Source: an uncultured Lentisphaeria bacterium
GTDB taxonomy: Bacteria > Verrucomicrobiota > Lentisphaeria > JABSQK01 > CAJWLW01
Assembly: GCA_913042885.1 (NCBI GenBank)
Contig: CAJWLW010000017.1
Coordinates: 1-34,057, forward strand
Direction of reading: 5' to 3'
Length of the DNA stretch: 34,057 nucleotides
A program made the position numbers and the translations under genes. Below the pieces are notes generated by a model. That model searched no databases and was not told the origin of the DNA. It saw nothing but the letters and a program-made list of their open reading frames with translations. Below are positions 1 through 7,651 of the stretch, piece by piece (the first letter of the stretch is position 1; each line of letters begins with the position of its first letter).

Positions 1-297
1 GCCAGTTTTCGAAAAAGGGGTCGGCGGGCTGTACCCCAAATAATCGCCCATGACAAATGCGTCATGCCACCGCATGCCGGCCCCGCCTAAATTAATATGG
101 TAATTCGGCAACGAGCCCTTGTCGTCGTTATACATGTGTAAGCCTATGCCAATCTGCTTCAGGTTATTCGTGCAGGTGGCCTTCTGAGCGGCTTCTTTTG
201 CTTGGTTCAGCGCGGGCAAAAGCATCGCCGCCAGGATTGCGATGATGGCAATCACAACAAGCAATTCGATCAATGTGAATCGTAATGAGCGGGACAT
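1..297 (-). CDS. Prepilin-type N-terminal domain protein, 3' part cut by window edge
   Basis: An open frame of 99 codons runs from an ATG at 297 through the left edge without a stop. It begins MSRSLR, then the prepilin signature [20 protein letters not shown], followed by the usual amphipathic stretch with [14 protein letters not shown]. Known for the family: the hydrophobic helix is a type IV pilin/type II pseudopilin signal processed by a prepilin peptidase, and the protein is expected in the inner membrane or a pilus-like fibre. The residue before the conserved Phe is Arg rather than the canonical Gly. The segment after the helix (LPNY, then RWHD and GDYLGY) resembles the protein at 32881-33570, so the two are paralogues. 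The start is set by the position of the helix; the ribosome site is weak. A promoter candidate lies at 373-400. The substrate or partner is unknown. Confidence 0.9.
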   Translation of the reverse strand, partial: MSRSLRFTLIELLVVIAIIAILAAMLLPALNQAKEAAQKATCTNNLKQIGIGLHMYNDDKGSLPNYHINLGGAGMRWHDAFVMGDYLGYSPPTPFSKTG

Positions 298-372
298 GGG
301 TTTATGATCCAGGCGTTGCCGAAAGGGCACTTCCGTGCAGGAACAAGGTAGGGCAGGGCGGTTTCTGCACTG

Positions 373-400
373 AATATAGATTCATTACTTCTTCTGGCAA
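373..400 (-). promoter_or_regulatory. Candidate sigma70-type promoter for the prepilin gene at 1-297
   Basis: On the minus strand TTGCCA (395-400) and TATATT (373-378) are separated by 16 bases. This gives a leader of about 70 nt before the ATG at 297. The match is by eye; no start site is known. Confidence 0.4.
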
Positions 401-419
401 GAGCACAGTTTCTTGCGCC

Positions 420-1220
420 TCAGTCATTGTCGAGTTGCCGGCTGGCAAACGACTCGCGGTCGCCGAACATCTTGGTGTAGTTCTGGCCGGATATTTGCCC
501 GCCGTCGGCGATTATGCCCTGGCCGGTGATGAACGCTGCCTTTTCCGAGGCCAGAAAACAGATGATGTTTGCCATGTCGTCGGGGGTGCCGAAGCGATTG
601 AGCGGGATCAGCTTGCGGTAATTCTCGGCGAACACCTCGTCTTCAAGCAAATCGCCATGCACCGGTGTGTCGATAAAACCTGGTATCAAGGCGTTTACGC
701 GGATGTCGTCACCGCCCAATTCCACCGCCATTGTACGGGTCAAGGCGAGCAGGCCGGCTTTGGCAGCGTCGTAGGTCGCTGCCCGCGGGCTGCTCGACAG
801 CGCGTTGCGCGATGCCACGTTGATGATCGCCGCGCCTTCAACCGTTTTCATCGCTGTCACAAAACCGCGAATCAAAGCCGCTGCACTGACCAGGTTTACG
901 TTTAATGACCGAAGCCACATGTCATCGGTCGTGTCGACAATGTCGGCGTACAGGCAGATGCCGGCATTGTTGACCAGTACCCGGGGCGGGCCGAGCTCGT
1001 TGATCATGCGATCGGCAAGTGCCGGCAATTGATCTGTTTCAACCAGATCGCAAACGTATGTCTCGATGTCGTCTCCTGGTTGAATTTGTTCCAGATTTTC
1101 CAGACCCGCTTGCGAGCGATCGAGCGCCGCGACACGGTAGCCCTCGTCCAGAAAATGCAGCGCTGTTGCCCGACCGATGCCGCTGGCGGCGCCGGTTATG
1201 ATGGCGAGAGGTTTATTCAT
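420..1220 (-). CDS. Short-chain dehydrogenase/reductase (SDR), 266 aa
   Basis: A classical SDR: an NAD(P)-dependent oxidoreductase acting on an alcohol/ketone substrate in the cytoplasm. Seen directly: the nucleotide-binding TGAASGIG at residues 9-16, the NNAG motif after the fourth strand, and the catalytic set Ser137, Tyr150 and Lys154 (S-x12-Y-x3-K). The late VNALIPGFIDTP stretch is typical of family members with a PGxxxT motif. Length is normal for classical SDRs (about 250 aa). The frame extends to a GTG at 1241, but ATG at 1220 follows an AGGAA about 8 nt upstream and opens with MNKPLAIITG, so it is preferred. It is divergent from the TauD-type oxygenase gene across 272 bp, which suggests shared regulation. 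An Asp near the end of strand 2 (ALDRS) suggests an NAD(H) preference. The substrate cannot be assigned; sugar or polyol oxidation is only a guess from context. Confidence 0.93.
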   Translation of the reverse strand: MNKPLAIITGAASGIGRATALHFLDEGYRVAALDRSQAGLENLEQIQPGDDIETYVCDLVETDQLPALADRMINELGPPRVLVNNAGICLYADIVDTTDDMWLRSLNVNLVSAAALIRGFVTAMKTVEGAAIINVASRNALSSSPRAATYDAAKAGLLALTRTMAVELGGDDIRVNALIPGFIDTPVHGDLLEDEVFAENYRKLIPLNRFGTPDDMANIICFLASEKAAFITGQGIIADGGQISGQNYTKMFGDRESFASRQLDND

Positions 1221-1254
1221 CGTTGGATTTCCTTGGCTCACTGATTTATTAATG

Positions 1255-1270
1255 TTCGCCAGAAGGCGAA
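1255..1270. promoter_or_regulatory. Small perfect hairpin/palindrome upstream of the SDR gene
   Basis: TTCGCC and GGCGAA form a perfect 6-bp stem with a 4-nt AGAA loop, about 35 bp upstream of the SDR start. It could be a leader hairpin or a protein-binding site. Short palindromes arise often by chance, so confidence is low. Confidence 0.2.
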
Positions 1271-1349
1271 GCCCTAACGATTATCATATTCAGCGAAAAT
1301 ACAAGAGTAGTCTTTGCCATTGTCCAGGGCGTTCAAGCGGCAAAGTTGC

Positions 1350-1364
1350 ACCGGTCAGACTGGT
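1350..1364. promoter_or_regulatory. Operator-like imperfect palindrome between SDR and TauD-type genes
   Basis: ACCGGTC-A-GACTGGT has 7-bp arms with one mismatch around a central A. It sits in the 272-bp divergent intergenic region (1221-1492), where a shared regulator would bind. An AAGGAGG at about 1369-1375 has no start codon at a usable distance, so it is not counted as a ribosome site. No convincing promoter for the plus-strand gene was found here. Confidence 0.25.
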
Positions 1365-1492
1365 TAAGAAGGAGGCGAACCGAGGTCACCCGGCGATTGT
1401 GATTTGCTCGATTACAAGGGTAGGTTACAGGCACGACCGCAATCTGATTCACGTCAATTCGCGTTTGAATGCAGCAGGCAGGAGAATGACCG

Positions 1493-2470
1493 ATGCAGTT
1501 AACGGTTTCAACCGTCGCAATCGATGGGCAGCGGACGATCGACGGCGACCTGTATCCGCATGTCTACGAGTGCAAGACGCAGGGCGCAACGATCGAGGTC
1601 GTGTGCAACTGGATCCGGGCGCATCGCCAGGAACTGAGTGCCCGCAGTGACGCTGTTGGTACGATCCTGCTGCGGGGCTTCCCGATTGCTACGGGTCAGG
1701 AGTTCGATGCCGTAGTCACGGCCTTCGACTTCCCCGTTTTCACGTACGAGGAATCGTTGTCCAACGCTGTACGCCGAAACATCACGCCAAAGGTATTTAC
1801 CGCCAACGAAGCGCCGTCGGACTTTACGATCCTCATGCATCACGAGATGGCGCAGACACCGATCTACCCGTCCAAGCTGTTTTTCTTTTGTGAGCAGGCG
1901 CCTGAATCGGGCGGTGCCACGCCGGTCTGCCGGTCTGACGAACTGTTTCGAATTCTCAGCCAGCGTGAGCCCGCATTTGCGCGGGACTGTGAAGTGAAAG
2001 GATTGAAGTACACCCATGTCATGGCCGGCAACGACAATCCCAGCTCGGGTATGGGCCGCAGCTGGGTGAACACCCTCGGTACGGATTCCCGGGCCGGTGC
2101 CGAGATGCGCATGCAGGAGCTCGGCTACACCTGGGAATGGCTCGATGATGGTAGCTGTCGGGCCACAACGCCGGTCCTGCAAGCGGTGCGCAACGTCGGC
2201 GGGCGCAAGACATTCTTCAACCAGCTCGTCGCCTTCAGCCGCGGCTTGCTGGAAAAGCGGGACGATGCATCACACAGCATTCGATACGGTGACGATACGC
2301 CGTTCGACGTTGAACCGCTGGCAGAGGTGGCCGCCATCGCCGAGGAATGCGCGGTGGACCTGCCCTGGCAAAACGGCGATGTTGCCCTGGTCGATAATTA
2401 CCTCACCATGCATGGTCGCCGTTCATTCACTGGCGACCGTCGTGTTCTCGCCTCTTTGATAGCGTCATGA
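1493..2470 (+). CDS. TauD/TfdA-family Fe(II)/2-oxoglutarate-dependent oxygenase, 325 aa
   Basis: Family role: oxidative decarboxylation of 2-oxoglutarate coupled to hydroxylation (or related oxidation) of a small molecule in the cytoplasm. Seen: the metal ligands H116-x-E118 in LMHHEMAQ and the distal H307 in TMHGRRSF, with R317 (GDRRV) placed to bind 2-oxoglutarate. The stretch after the first motif (YPSKLFFFC...GGATPVCRSDELF) is characteristic of the family. The acidic ligand is Glu rather than Asp, as in clavaminate synthase and SyrP-like members, which act on amino acids or carrier-linked substrates more often than on taurine. ATG at 1493 has a GGAG ribosome site about 8 nt upstream. Length is normal. 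It is divergent from the SDR gene and followed, after 197 bp, by an amidohydrolase. The substrate is unknown; taurine dioxygenase itself is unlikely. Confidence 0.9.
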   Translation: MQLTVSTVAIDGQRTIDGDLYPHVYECKTQGATIEVVCNWIRAHRQELSARSDAVGTILLRGFPIATGQEFDAVVTAFDFPVFTYEESLSNAVRRNITPKVFTANEAPSDFTILMHHEMAQTPIYPSKLFFFCEQAPESGGATPVCRSDELFRILSQREPAFARDCEVKGLKYTHVMAGNDNPSSGMGRSWVNTLGTDSRAGAEMRMQELGYTWEWLDDGSCRATTPVLQAVRNVGGRKTFFNQLVAFSRGLLEKRDDASHSIRYGDDTPFDVEPLAEVAAIAEECAVDLPWQNGDVALVDNYLTMHGRRSFTGDRRVLASLIAS

Positions 2471-2587
2471 TGCTGTCGCCACGCCGGAAAACTCAACGAC
2501 ATGACAGCGGCCGGAGCGCAACCTTTCCCAAGCCCGCAGATCTCACCGTAGGGGAAATTCAGCCCGGTCACTGAACTCGGCGCAGGA

Positions 2588-2617
2588 TTGACTTTGCGGC
2601 TTCCGCGACAGTATTGT
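2588..2617 (+). promoter_or_regulatory. Candidate sigma70-type promoter for the nitrilase-superfamily gene
   Basis: TTGACT (2588-2593) and TATTGT (2612-2617) are spaced by 18 bases. This would start transcription about 45 nt before the ATG at 2668 and suggests the gene is transcribed separately from the oxygenase gene upstream. By eye only. Confidence 0.45.
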
Positions 2618-2667
2618 ACTATCTGCCTGTGGGTCAAATCGTCTTGCCACTCACTGTAGGGTCAGCT

Positions 2668-3501
2668 ATGAATCTTTGTGTTGCCGCCTGTCAGATTCTG
2701 ACATTCCCGTCGCCATCCGAAAGTGCCGCGAAAGCGATCGAATGGATGCAAACAGCTGCTGCCGATGGCATCGACGTCATTGCTTTTCCCGAGGCGACGC
2801 TGTGCGGCTATCAGTGTGACGAGGCCTATTGGCAGGCCGCCGATCCGGACGACTTCGCCGCCGCCGAGGCTGACGTCGCAGCGGCTGCATCCGAGCTCGG
2901 GATCAGCGTTGTTATCGGTACCGTGGATTGGGAGTCGGGGCGGCTGTCGAACAGCCTGGTCGCGATCTCCGGGACGGGGGAAATCCTGGGTCGCTACGCC
3001 AAGACGCACCTGGCTGAGAGCTGGCCGCAACCCGGCCGGATCCTGCCAATCTATGACGTTGGCGGCGTGCCGTCCTGTTTCATCATCTGCCACGACGTAC
3101 GGTATCCCGAGCTCGTGCGGCTGCCGGCAGCTGCGGGTGCCCGGGTGTGTTACTTTCTCAGCAACGAAGAAGGCGTTCTTGCCGAGCACAAGCTCTCGGC
3201 CTATCGTGCCATGCCGATTTCCCGGGCCACGGAAAATGGGATCTACGTTGTCATGGCGAATGCGCCCGGGGACAAGGCTGATTTGCGTTCGCCTTCACAG
3301 TCCCACGGCAACAGCAAGATCATCGACCCGCAGGGCAATGTCATCGATGAGGCGGGGCACTTCGAAGAGTGTTTAGTGACCGCGACCATCGATCTGGACG
3401 CCGCCACGGCCGGCATCGCGCGCCGCTCGATCACCGACGACACGATCCTCAAGGACTGGATGTGCGATGGACTCAAGCTGGTTTCGAAGGGCGGGTCGTG
3501 A
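2668..3501 (+). CDS. Carbon-nitrogen hydrolase (nitrilase superfamily), 277 aa
   Basis: Family role: hydrolysis of a carbon-nitrogen bond (amide, carbamoyl or nitrile) through a Glu-Lys-Cys triad in the cytoplasm. Seen: Glu42 in FPEATLCGY, Lys112 in RYAKTHL, and Cys141 in FIICHDVRYPE. All three catalytic residues are intact and the length is usual. The C-terminal half keeps the strand motif SRATENGIYVVMANAPG. The reading frame extends upstream to 2614, but ATG at 2668 begins exactly where family members begin (MNLCVAACQ), has a TAGGG just upstream, and leaves room for the promoter at 2588-2617. The CHDVRYPEL motif resembles N-carbamoyl amino acid or omega-amidase-like branches rather than true nitrilases, but the substrate is not assignable. 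The gene ends 2 nt from the convergent FG-GAP gene. Confidence 0.93.
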   Translation: MNLCVAACQILTFPSPSESAAKAIEWMQTAAADGIDVIAFPEATLCGYQCDEAYWQAADPDDFAAAEADVAAAASELGISVVIGTVDWESGRLSNSLVAISGTGEILGRYAKTHLAESWPQPGRILPIYDVGGVPSCFIICHDVRYPELVRLPAAAGARVCYFLSNEEGVLAEHKLSAYRAMPISRATENGIYVVMANAPGDKADLRSPSQSHGNSKIIDPQGNVIDEAGHFEECLVTATIDLDAATAGIARRSITDDTILKDWMCDGLKLVSKGGS

Positions 3502-3503
3502 TT

Positions 3504-5516
3504 CTATCCCGTCGGGTGCAGGCCGCCGGGTAACGGTTGGCGTTCGAAGTCGAGCTCCGATGCTTCGAACATCATGATATCGCCGCCGTCGATGCCAACG
3601 AGCATCTCCAGCTTACCGTCGCCATCGAGATCGACGGCGCACGCTGCCGGTGTGTGGCGGCCGCGTGCCAACGGCCAGCCATTGAATGAAACACGGCAAA
3701 TGCGGCCGAACGCCGGCTTGGTGACCGTGCCTGTATTTTCGATCCAGTGGACCTCAGTGATTTTGGCGCCGGTCGGAACAGGTACGGTTCTGCCCATGAT
3801 GATCCCGAACAGTACATCCCACGTGCCGTTGCCGGTAACATCGGCGAGCCACAATTTTGTTCGGCCGGCGAGCACCGAGCTGCTGTTGTCGTAGCCGTCG
3901 AGCTTGTACGGGTTGCCGTCGGGATCGAGTACGGCTGTCCCGGCATCGATTACCAGTGGATTGTCCGGATCGGTCTTGCGATAAATCGTCAATTGCCCGA
4001 GCGGATTGAGCGCGATCAGCTCGGTCCGGCCGTCGCCGTCGATGTCCGCAATGGCCGGCCGCTGCCGCCAGACGGTTTCGAAATCGCCGGTTCCCTGCTG
4101 CAGCGGTGCGCCGTGCTCGAGCACAGGCATGCCGTCGTCACCGCGTCCGCTGTTGCGGAACAGGAACATCAGCCCGAGACTGCTGCCCAGGATCAGGTCG
4201 GGCGCACCGTTGTCCGTCCAGTCGCCGACAGCGGGATTGACGTATCCCCAGCCGGCTTCCTGCGGGCCCTGGACGTTGCCTTCCGGTCCGGGTACAATGC
4301 GGATCGGCTTACCTCCGGCGATCAGCGGCACCGGTGCCGCGAAGACAGGTGCGGCGGCCGTGCCGGTGTTCTCGATGAACTCGACATCCCCCTCTTCCGA
4401 GCCGACGATCAGATCCCAATCCGCGTCGCCATCCCAGTCGACGGGTACGGGCACGGCAAAGCCTTTGCCGCGCACGTCGCCGCCGCGGCTGCAGAACTCA
4501 GCTTCCGGGCCGAAGCGGGGCATGCCGTCGTTATCGATTCCGAGGAACGGCATGCAGCTGAATCTGGCGTTGTCGAGGAGGATGCGTGTGTTGCCGGCAG
4601 GATCGACAACCGCAGCCGCTGTCTGTGAGTGACGGGTGGACACGTGCCAGACATCGCCGTCGGCATCACGGACCGGTCCGCGGTCGATGTACTGCGGGGC
4701 GTTTGGTGTGCCGATGTTTTCGATATATTGGATTGTGTCGTTGCACTGGCTGCAGACGAAATCGGTGTCGCCGTCGCTGTCCAGGTCGACGGGACAGATG
4801 CTGGGAACACCAAAGAATTCTAGTGGCTTACCGTCCAGGTCGAGAAGTGGCGTTCCGCCGCCTTCGAACGCCGGTTCCTCACAAGTGCCGGTGTTGCGAA
4901 AGCGGTAGAGGTAACCGCGCTCGTCGCCGCCGCGCCAGCGGCCCTGTCCGTCATGCCTGGACCGAACGATGTCCGGCCAGGGCGCGGCGTCATATTTGCG
5001 TCCGAGATTCGGCGGGAAGTAGTCATCGGGGTAGCCGGCGAAACAGCCGCCGACCAGGTCGGGAACGCCGGTGCCGTCGAAGTCGACGAGGGCAATGCTG
5101 ATCGGGCCGATGACGCTGTCTGCCGGCATTTCCAGCAGGCCGATCTGCGCTGCCCGCTTGAACAGGCGAACACCGCATTCCAGCTCGCACTCGTTGAGCC
5201 ACACGGTGCGGTCATCGGCGAGACAGAGGAAGGCGTAGGGCCGCCCCAGCAACGCCGCCGAGCACATCGACCGTGAAATCGGTCCGGCCGTTGCCAGCCC
5301 GGTAGATTGAGACAGGAGTGTTGGGTCGGCGGTGCCGCCGACGTGGCGGTGTTGCACCAGGCGGCTGCAGATGCCGCGCAGGACAATCGTGTCATCGCGG
5401 ATGACGAGCAGGTACTCGGTCAGGCCATCGTCATCGATATCCATCGGCACGGCATGACAAAACAGTCCCTCGCGCAACGGGACTCTGGCTTCCGGATGAT
5501 GGGGAAGGCGTCTCAT
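3504..5516 (-). CDS. FG-GAP/VCBS-repeat beta-propeller protein without signal peptide, 670 aa
   Basis: Seven or so repeats of the FG-GAP/VCBS type run along the whole protein, each with a calcium-loop core such as VDFDGTGVPDL, VDLDSDGDTDF, VDWDGDADWDL, VGDWTDNGAPDL, IADIDGDGRTEL, LADVTGNGTWDV and VDLDGDGKLEM. Many are followed by an IENTGT-type strand. Known: such repeats build an integrin-alpha-like beta-propeller that binds calcium and is usually extracellular. Odd here: the N-terminus (MRRLPHHPEARVPLREGLF) has no signal peptide or membrane segment, so either it is cytoplasmic or export is unconventional. The start follows the MBL gene stop by 10 nt, and an AGAGG overlaps that stop region, so the two genes form an operon. 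No catalytic domain is recognised; a binding or lyase-like propeller role is possible but unproven. Confidence 0.88.
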   Translation of the reverse strand: MRRLPHHPEARVPLREGLFCHAVPMDIDDDGLTEYLLVIRDDTIVLRGICSRLVQHRHVGGTADPTLLSQSTGLATAGPISRSMCSAALLGRPYAFLCLADDRTVWLNECELECGVRLFKRAAQIGLLEMPADSVIGPISIALVDFDGTGVPDLVGGCFAGYPDDYFPPNLGRKYDAAPWPDIVRSRHDGQGRWRGGDERGYLYRFRNTGTCEEPAFEGGGTPLLDLDGKPLEFFGVPSICPVDLDSDGDTDFVCSQCNDTIQYIENIGTPNAPQYIDRGPVRDADGDVWHVSTRHSQTAAAVVDPAGNTRILLDNARFSCMPFLGIDNDGMPRFGPEAEFCSRGGDVRGKGFAVPVPVDWDGDADWDLIVGSEEGDVEFIENTGTAAAPVFAAPVPLIAGGKPIRIVPGPEGNVQGPQEAGWGYVNPAVGDWTDNGAPDLILGSSLGLMFLFRNSGRGDDGMPVLEHGAPLQQGTGDFETVWRQRPAIADIDGDGRTELIALNPLGQLTIYRKTDPDNPLVIDAGTAVLDPDGNPYKLDGYDNSSSVLAGRTKLWLADVTGNGTWDVLFGIIMGRTVPVPTGAKITEVHWIENTGTVTKPAFGRICRVSFNGWPLARGRHTPAACAVDLDGDGKLEMLVGIDGGDIMMFEASELDFERQPLPGGLHPTG

Positions 5517-5526
5517 TGGATTCGGT

Positions 5527-6378
5527 CTATACCTCTATTAGTAAGCCGTCGTAACCGACGGTCACGCCGTGTGGTGTCCAATATGCCACTGCTTCGGAAT
5601 GACTGAACTGGCCGTTGTCTCCCATGTGCGTACTGATAAACGGCGTGTCGTCGGCGATCATGCCCTCGTCTGTCAGCCGTTGTTTCATGCGCAGGAAGGA
5701 CTCAGGTGAAAGATGGGATTCCCCTGCGGGTCGGCCGTCGGGACCATTCACGGTAAGCTCCATGATGACCGCGTCGAAGTTCATGCCTGCCGCTGCAGCC
5801 CACGTCTCTTCGCTCCAATAACCGGTGTCCCAGGCGAACAGCACTGTCTTCTCCTCAACGGTAATTACGAAGTTGAGGCAGGGGTCGGTTCCCGGATGGC
5901 AGGCCGCCAGGGTTTGCACCGCCAGCTCGCCGGCCTGAAAACTGCTGAGCGCCTCGATTTCGTGGAATGTCATGCGCCCGGCGTCAAAGTCGATGCCGGC
6001 TTCCGATTCGAGGCATTCGCGGACGCGCCAGTTGCCCCAGACGTGGAGGGGCACCAGGTCGTTGATATCGGAGATGCACTGGCGGCGCAAACTCAGCCAA
6101 TAGGTGCAGACGTGGTCGTCGTGGGCGTGGGTGTACAGCAGGTGTTCGAGATGATCGAGTGTCTCGCCGAACTGGATCGCATGGTGGTTGGCGTCGGGGC
6201 CCAGGTCGACTTTATAGCGGACGGTCCCTGGGCCGTCGTCACCGAGATAGATGCTGGTCGAGCTGCGGGTCCGCAGGCTTTTGCCGCCCTCCGCGCGGGA
6301 CACCGTGCAGCCGCGACAGGTGCAGAAAAACCGCGGGACCGGTTTCGCTGCCGCGGTACCCAGAAGGTGAATTTTCAT
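5527..6378 (-). CDS. Metallo-beta-lactamase-fold hydrolase, PhnP-like, 283 aa
   Basis: Metal-dependent hydrolase of the MBL superfamily. Seen: the metal-binding HxHxDH motif at His84, His86, Asp88 and His89 (THAHDDH), a later Asp in AWDTGYW, and a His in ISTHMGDNG. Near the N-terminus FFCTCRGCTVSRAEGGKSLRTRSS resembles the cysteine zinc site plus RxxSS segment of PhnP, the cyclic phosphate phosphodiesterase, and of PqqB-like proteins. This suggests phosphodiester or cyclic-phosphate hydrolysis, but no phn genes are nearby. ATG at 6378 has GGAAG about 6 nt upstream. It is the first gene of a two-gene minus-strand operon with the FG-GAP protein and is divergent from the GH99-like gene across 94 bp. 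No clear promoter was identified in that gap. Confidence 0.9.
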   Translation of the reverse strand: MKIHLLGTAAAKPVPRFFCTCRGCTVSRAEGGKSLRTRSSTSIYLGDDGPGTVRYKVDLGPDANHHAIQFGETLDHLEHLLYTHAHDDHVCTYWLSLRRQCISDINDLVPLHVWGNWRVRECLESEAGIDFDAGRMTFHEIEALSSFQAGELAVQTLAACHPGTDPCLNFVITVEEKTVLFAWDTGYWSEETWAAAAGMNFDAVIMELTVNGPDGRPAGESHLSPESFLRMKQRLTDEGMIADDTPFISTHMGDNGQFSHSEAVAYWTPHGVTVGYDGLLIEV

Positions 6379-6472
6379 ATCGCTTCCAGAATTCGCTGTT
6401 CGTGTTAGTGTACGTCTACGGTAGTTTGCGCTCGGGTGCAGATCAAATCAGAACGCTTGCAAGGGTTTCGAC

Positions 6473-7651
6473 ATGAACACTGACATCGATGTTACGGCTA
6501 TCTATTTCCCCTCCTGGCACGTCAACGATCATTATCAGGCGTGGTACGGACAGGGGTACAGCGAATGGGAATTGATCAAGAATACGCAGCCGATTTTTCC
6601 CGGTCATCACCAGCCGAAAGTACCGGAGTGGGGATACTTCGACGAAAGCGATCCGGCGTGGGCGGCGAAGGAGATCGATCTTGCTGCGGACCATGGGGTC
6701 ACCCGGTTTCTGTTCGACTGGTATTGGTATTCCGGCGTACAGATCATGGAGGAAGCGCTGGAAAACGGTTTCCTGCAGGCGCCGAACCGGCAGCGCCTGA
6801 AATTTTCGCTGATGTGGGCCAACCACAACTGGGGAACCTTCCCGGCGATGACCGGCACGCCGGGTTTGTACCAGCAAGTCACCGACATCGAGGAGAACTG
6901 GCTGCCGATCCATCACGAGCTCGAGGACTTTGACCGGGTTGTCGACTACTGTTGCGAGCATTACTTCAGCCAACCGAACTACGCGACTGTCGATGGGCGC
7001 CCGGAGTTCGCCTTCTTCGATGTCTGGAAACTGAGGGATGACCTTGGCGGGTGCAGCGGGGCCAGGGCCGGACTCGAGCGCATGGCACGGCGCGCCGAAA
7101 CCAACGGATTCCCCGGCATCCACTTCACGGCGAATGTCGGTTGTGTGAACGACAATGTTTACTGCTGCGGCTGGGATCGCGTGCATGAGTGTCACGACAT
7201 GGGGTTCGAGACCGTGTTTGCCTACAACATGGTGCGAACGCCGGAGTACGACACATTGCCTGACGACATGCCGGTGGTCGAGTACGCCGATGTGATCGAG
7301 TCTCACAAACATTGCTGGGGCAAGATCGAAGCGAACGACGGCCACCATGTGCCGGTCGTGACATTCGGTTGTGACGTCACGCCCCGTTGGCATCGCGGTG
7401 TGACAATGCCATACGATTTCAAATCGTTGAACTACGAGCCGATCGTTGTCGGCAATACGCCGGAGAAATTCGGCGAGCTCTGCCGCCTGGCGCTGGCACA
7501 AGCGAAGCCGCATGGAACGCTGGGCCGCGGGATCATCATCAACGCGTGGAACGAATGGAGCGAAGGCATGTACCTATTGCCTGAGAAGCGCTATGGCACC
7601 GCGTATCTCGAGCAACTTCGCGACGCACTTGCAGATCTTGACACACAGTGA
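6473..7651 (+). CDS. Glycoside hydrolase family 99-like (WbsX-type) protein, 392 aa
   Basis: It resembles the GH99-like/WbsX domain, a TIM-barrel group that includes endo-mannosidases and many proteins tied to polysaccharide handling. Seen: N-terminal AIYFPSWH with WYGQGYSEW, the LFDWYWYSG strand, LMWANHNW, and the C-terminal INAWNEWSEG. The two acidic residues Glu361 and Glu364 lie three apart, the same spacing as the catalytic pair of characterised GH99 enzymes. There is no signal peptide, so it should act in the cytoplasm. ATG at 6473 follows AAGGG by about 8 nt. It is the first gene of a four-gene overlapping operon; its stop overlaps the GTG of the next gene by 4 nt. Hydrolase activity is likely but the glycan is unknown. 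Confidence 0.88.
   Translation: MNTDIDVTAIYFPSWHVNDHYQAWYGQGYSEWELIKNTQPIFPGHHQPKVPEWGYFDESDPAWAAKEIDLAADHGVTRFLFDWYWYSGVQIMEEALENGFLQAPNRQRLKFSLMWANHNWGTFPAMTGTPGLYQQVTDIEENWLPIHHELEDFDRVVDYCCEHYFSQPNYATVDGRPEFAFFDVWKLRDDLGGCSGARAGLERMARRAETNGFPGIHFTANVGCVNDNVYCCGWDRVHECHDMGFETVFAYNMVRTPEYDTLPDDMPVVEYADVIESHKHCWGKIEANDGHHVPVVTFGCDVTPRWHRGVTMPYDFKSLNYEPIVVGNTPEKFGELCRLALAQAKPHGTLGRGIIINAWNEWSEGMYLLPEKRYGTAYLEQLRDALADLDTQ

Noticed and set aside
6443..7513. 356-codon minus-strand frame opposite the GH99-like gene
   Set aside because: No motifs; the plus strand has a ribosome site, the WNEWSEG motif and operon overlap.
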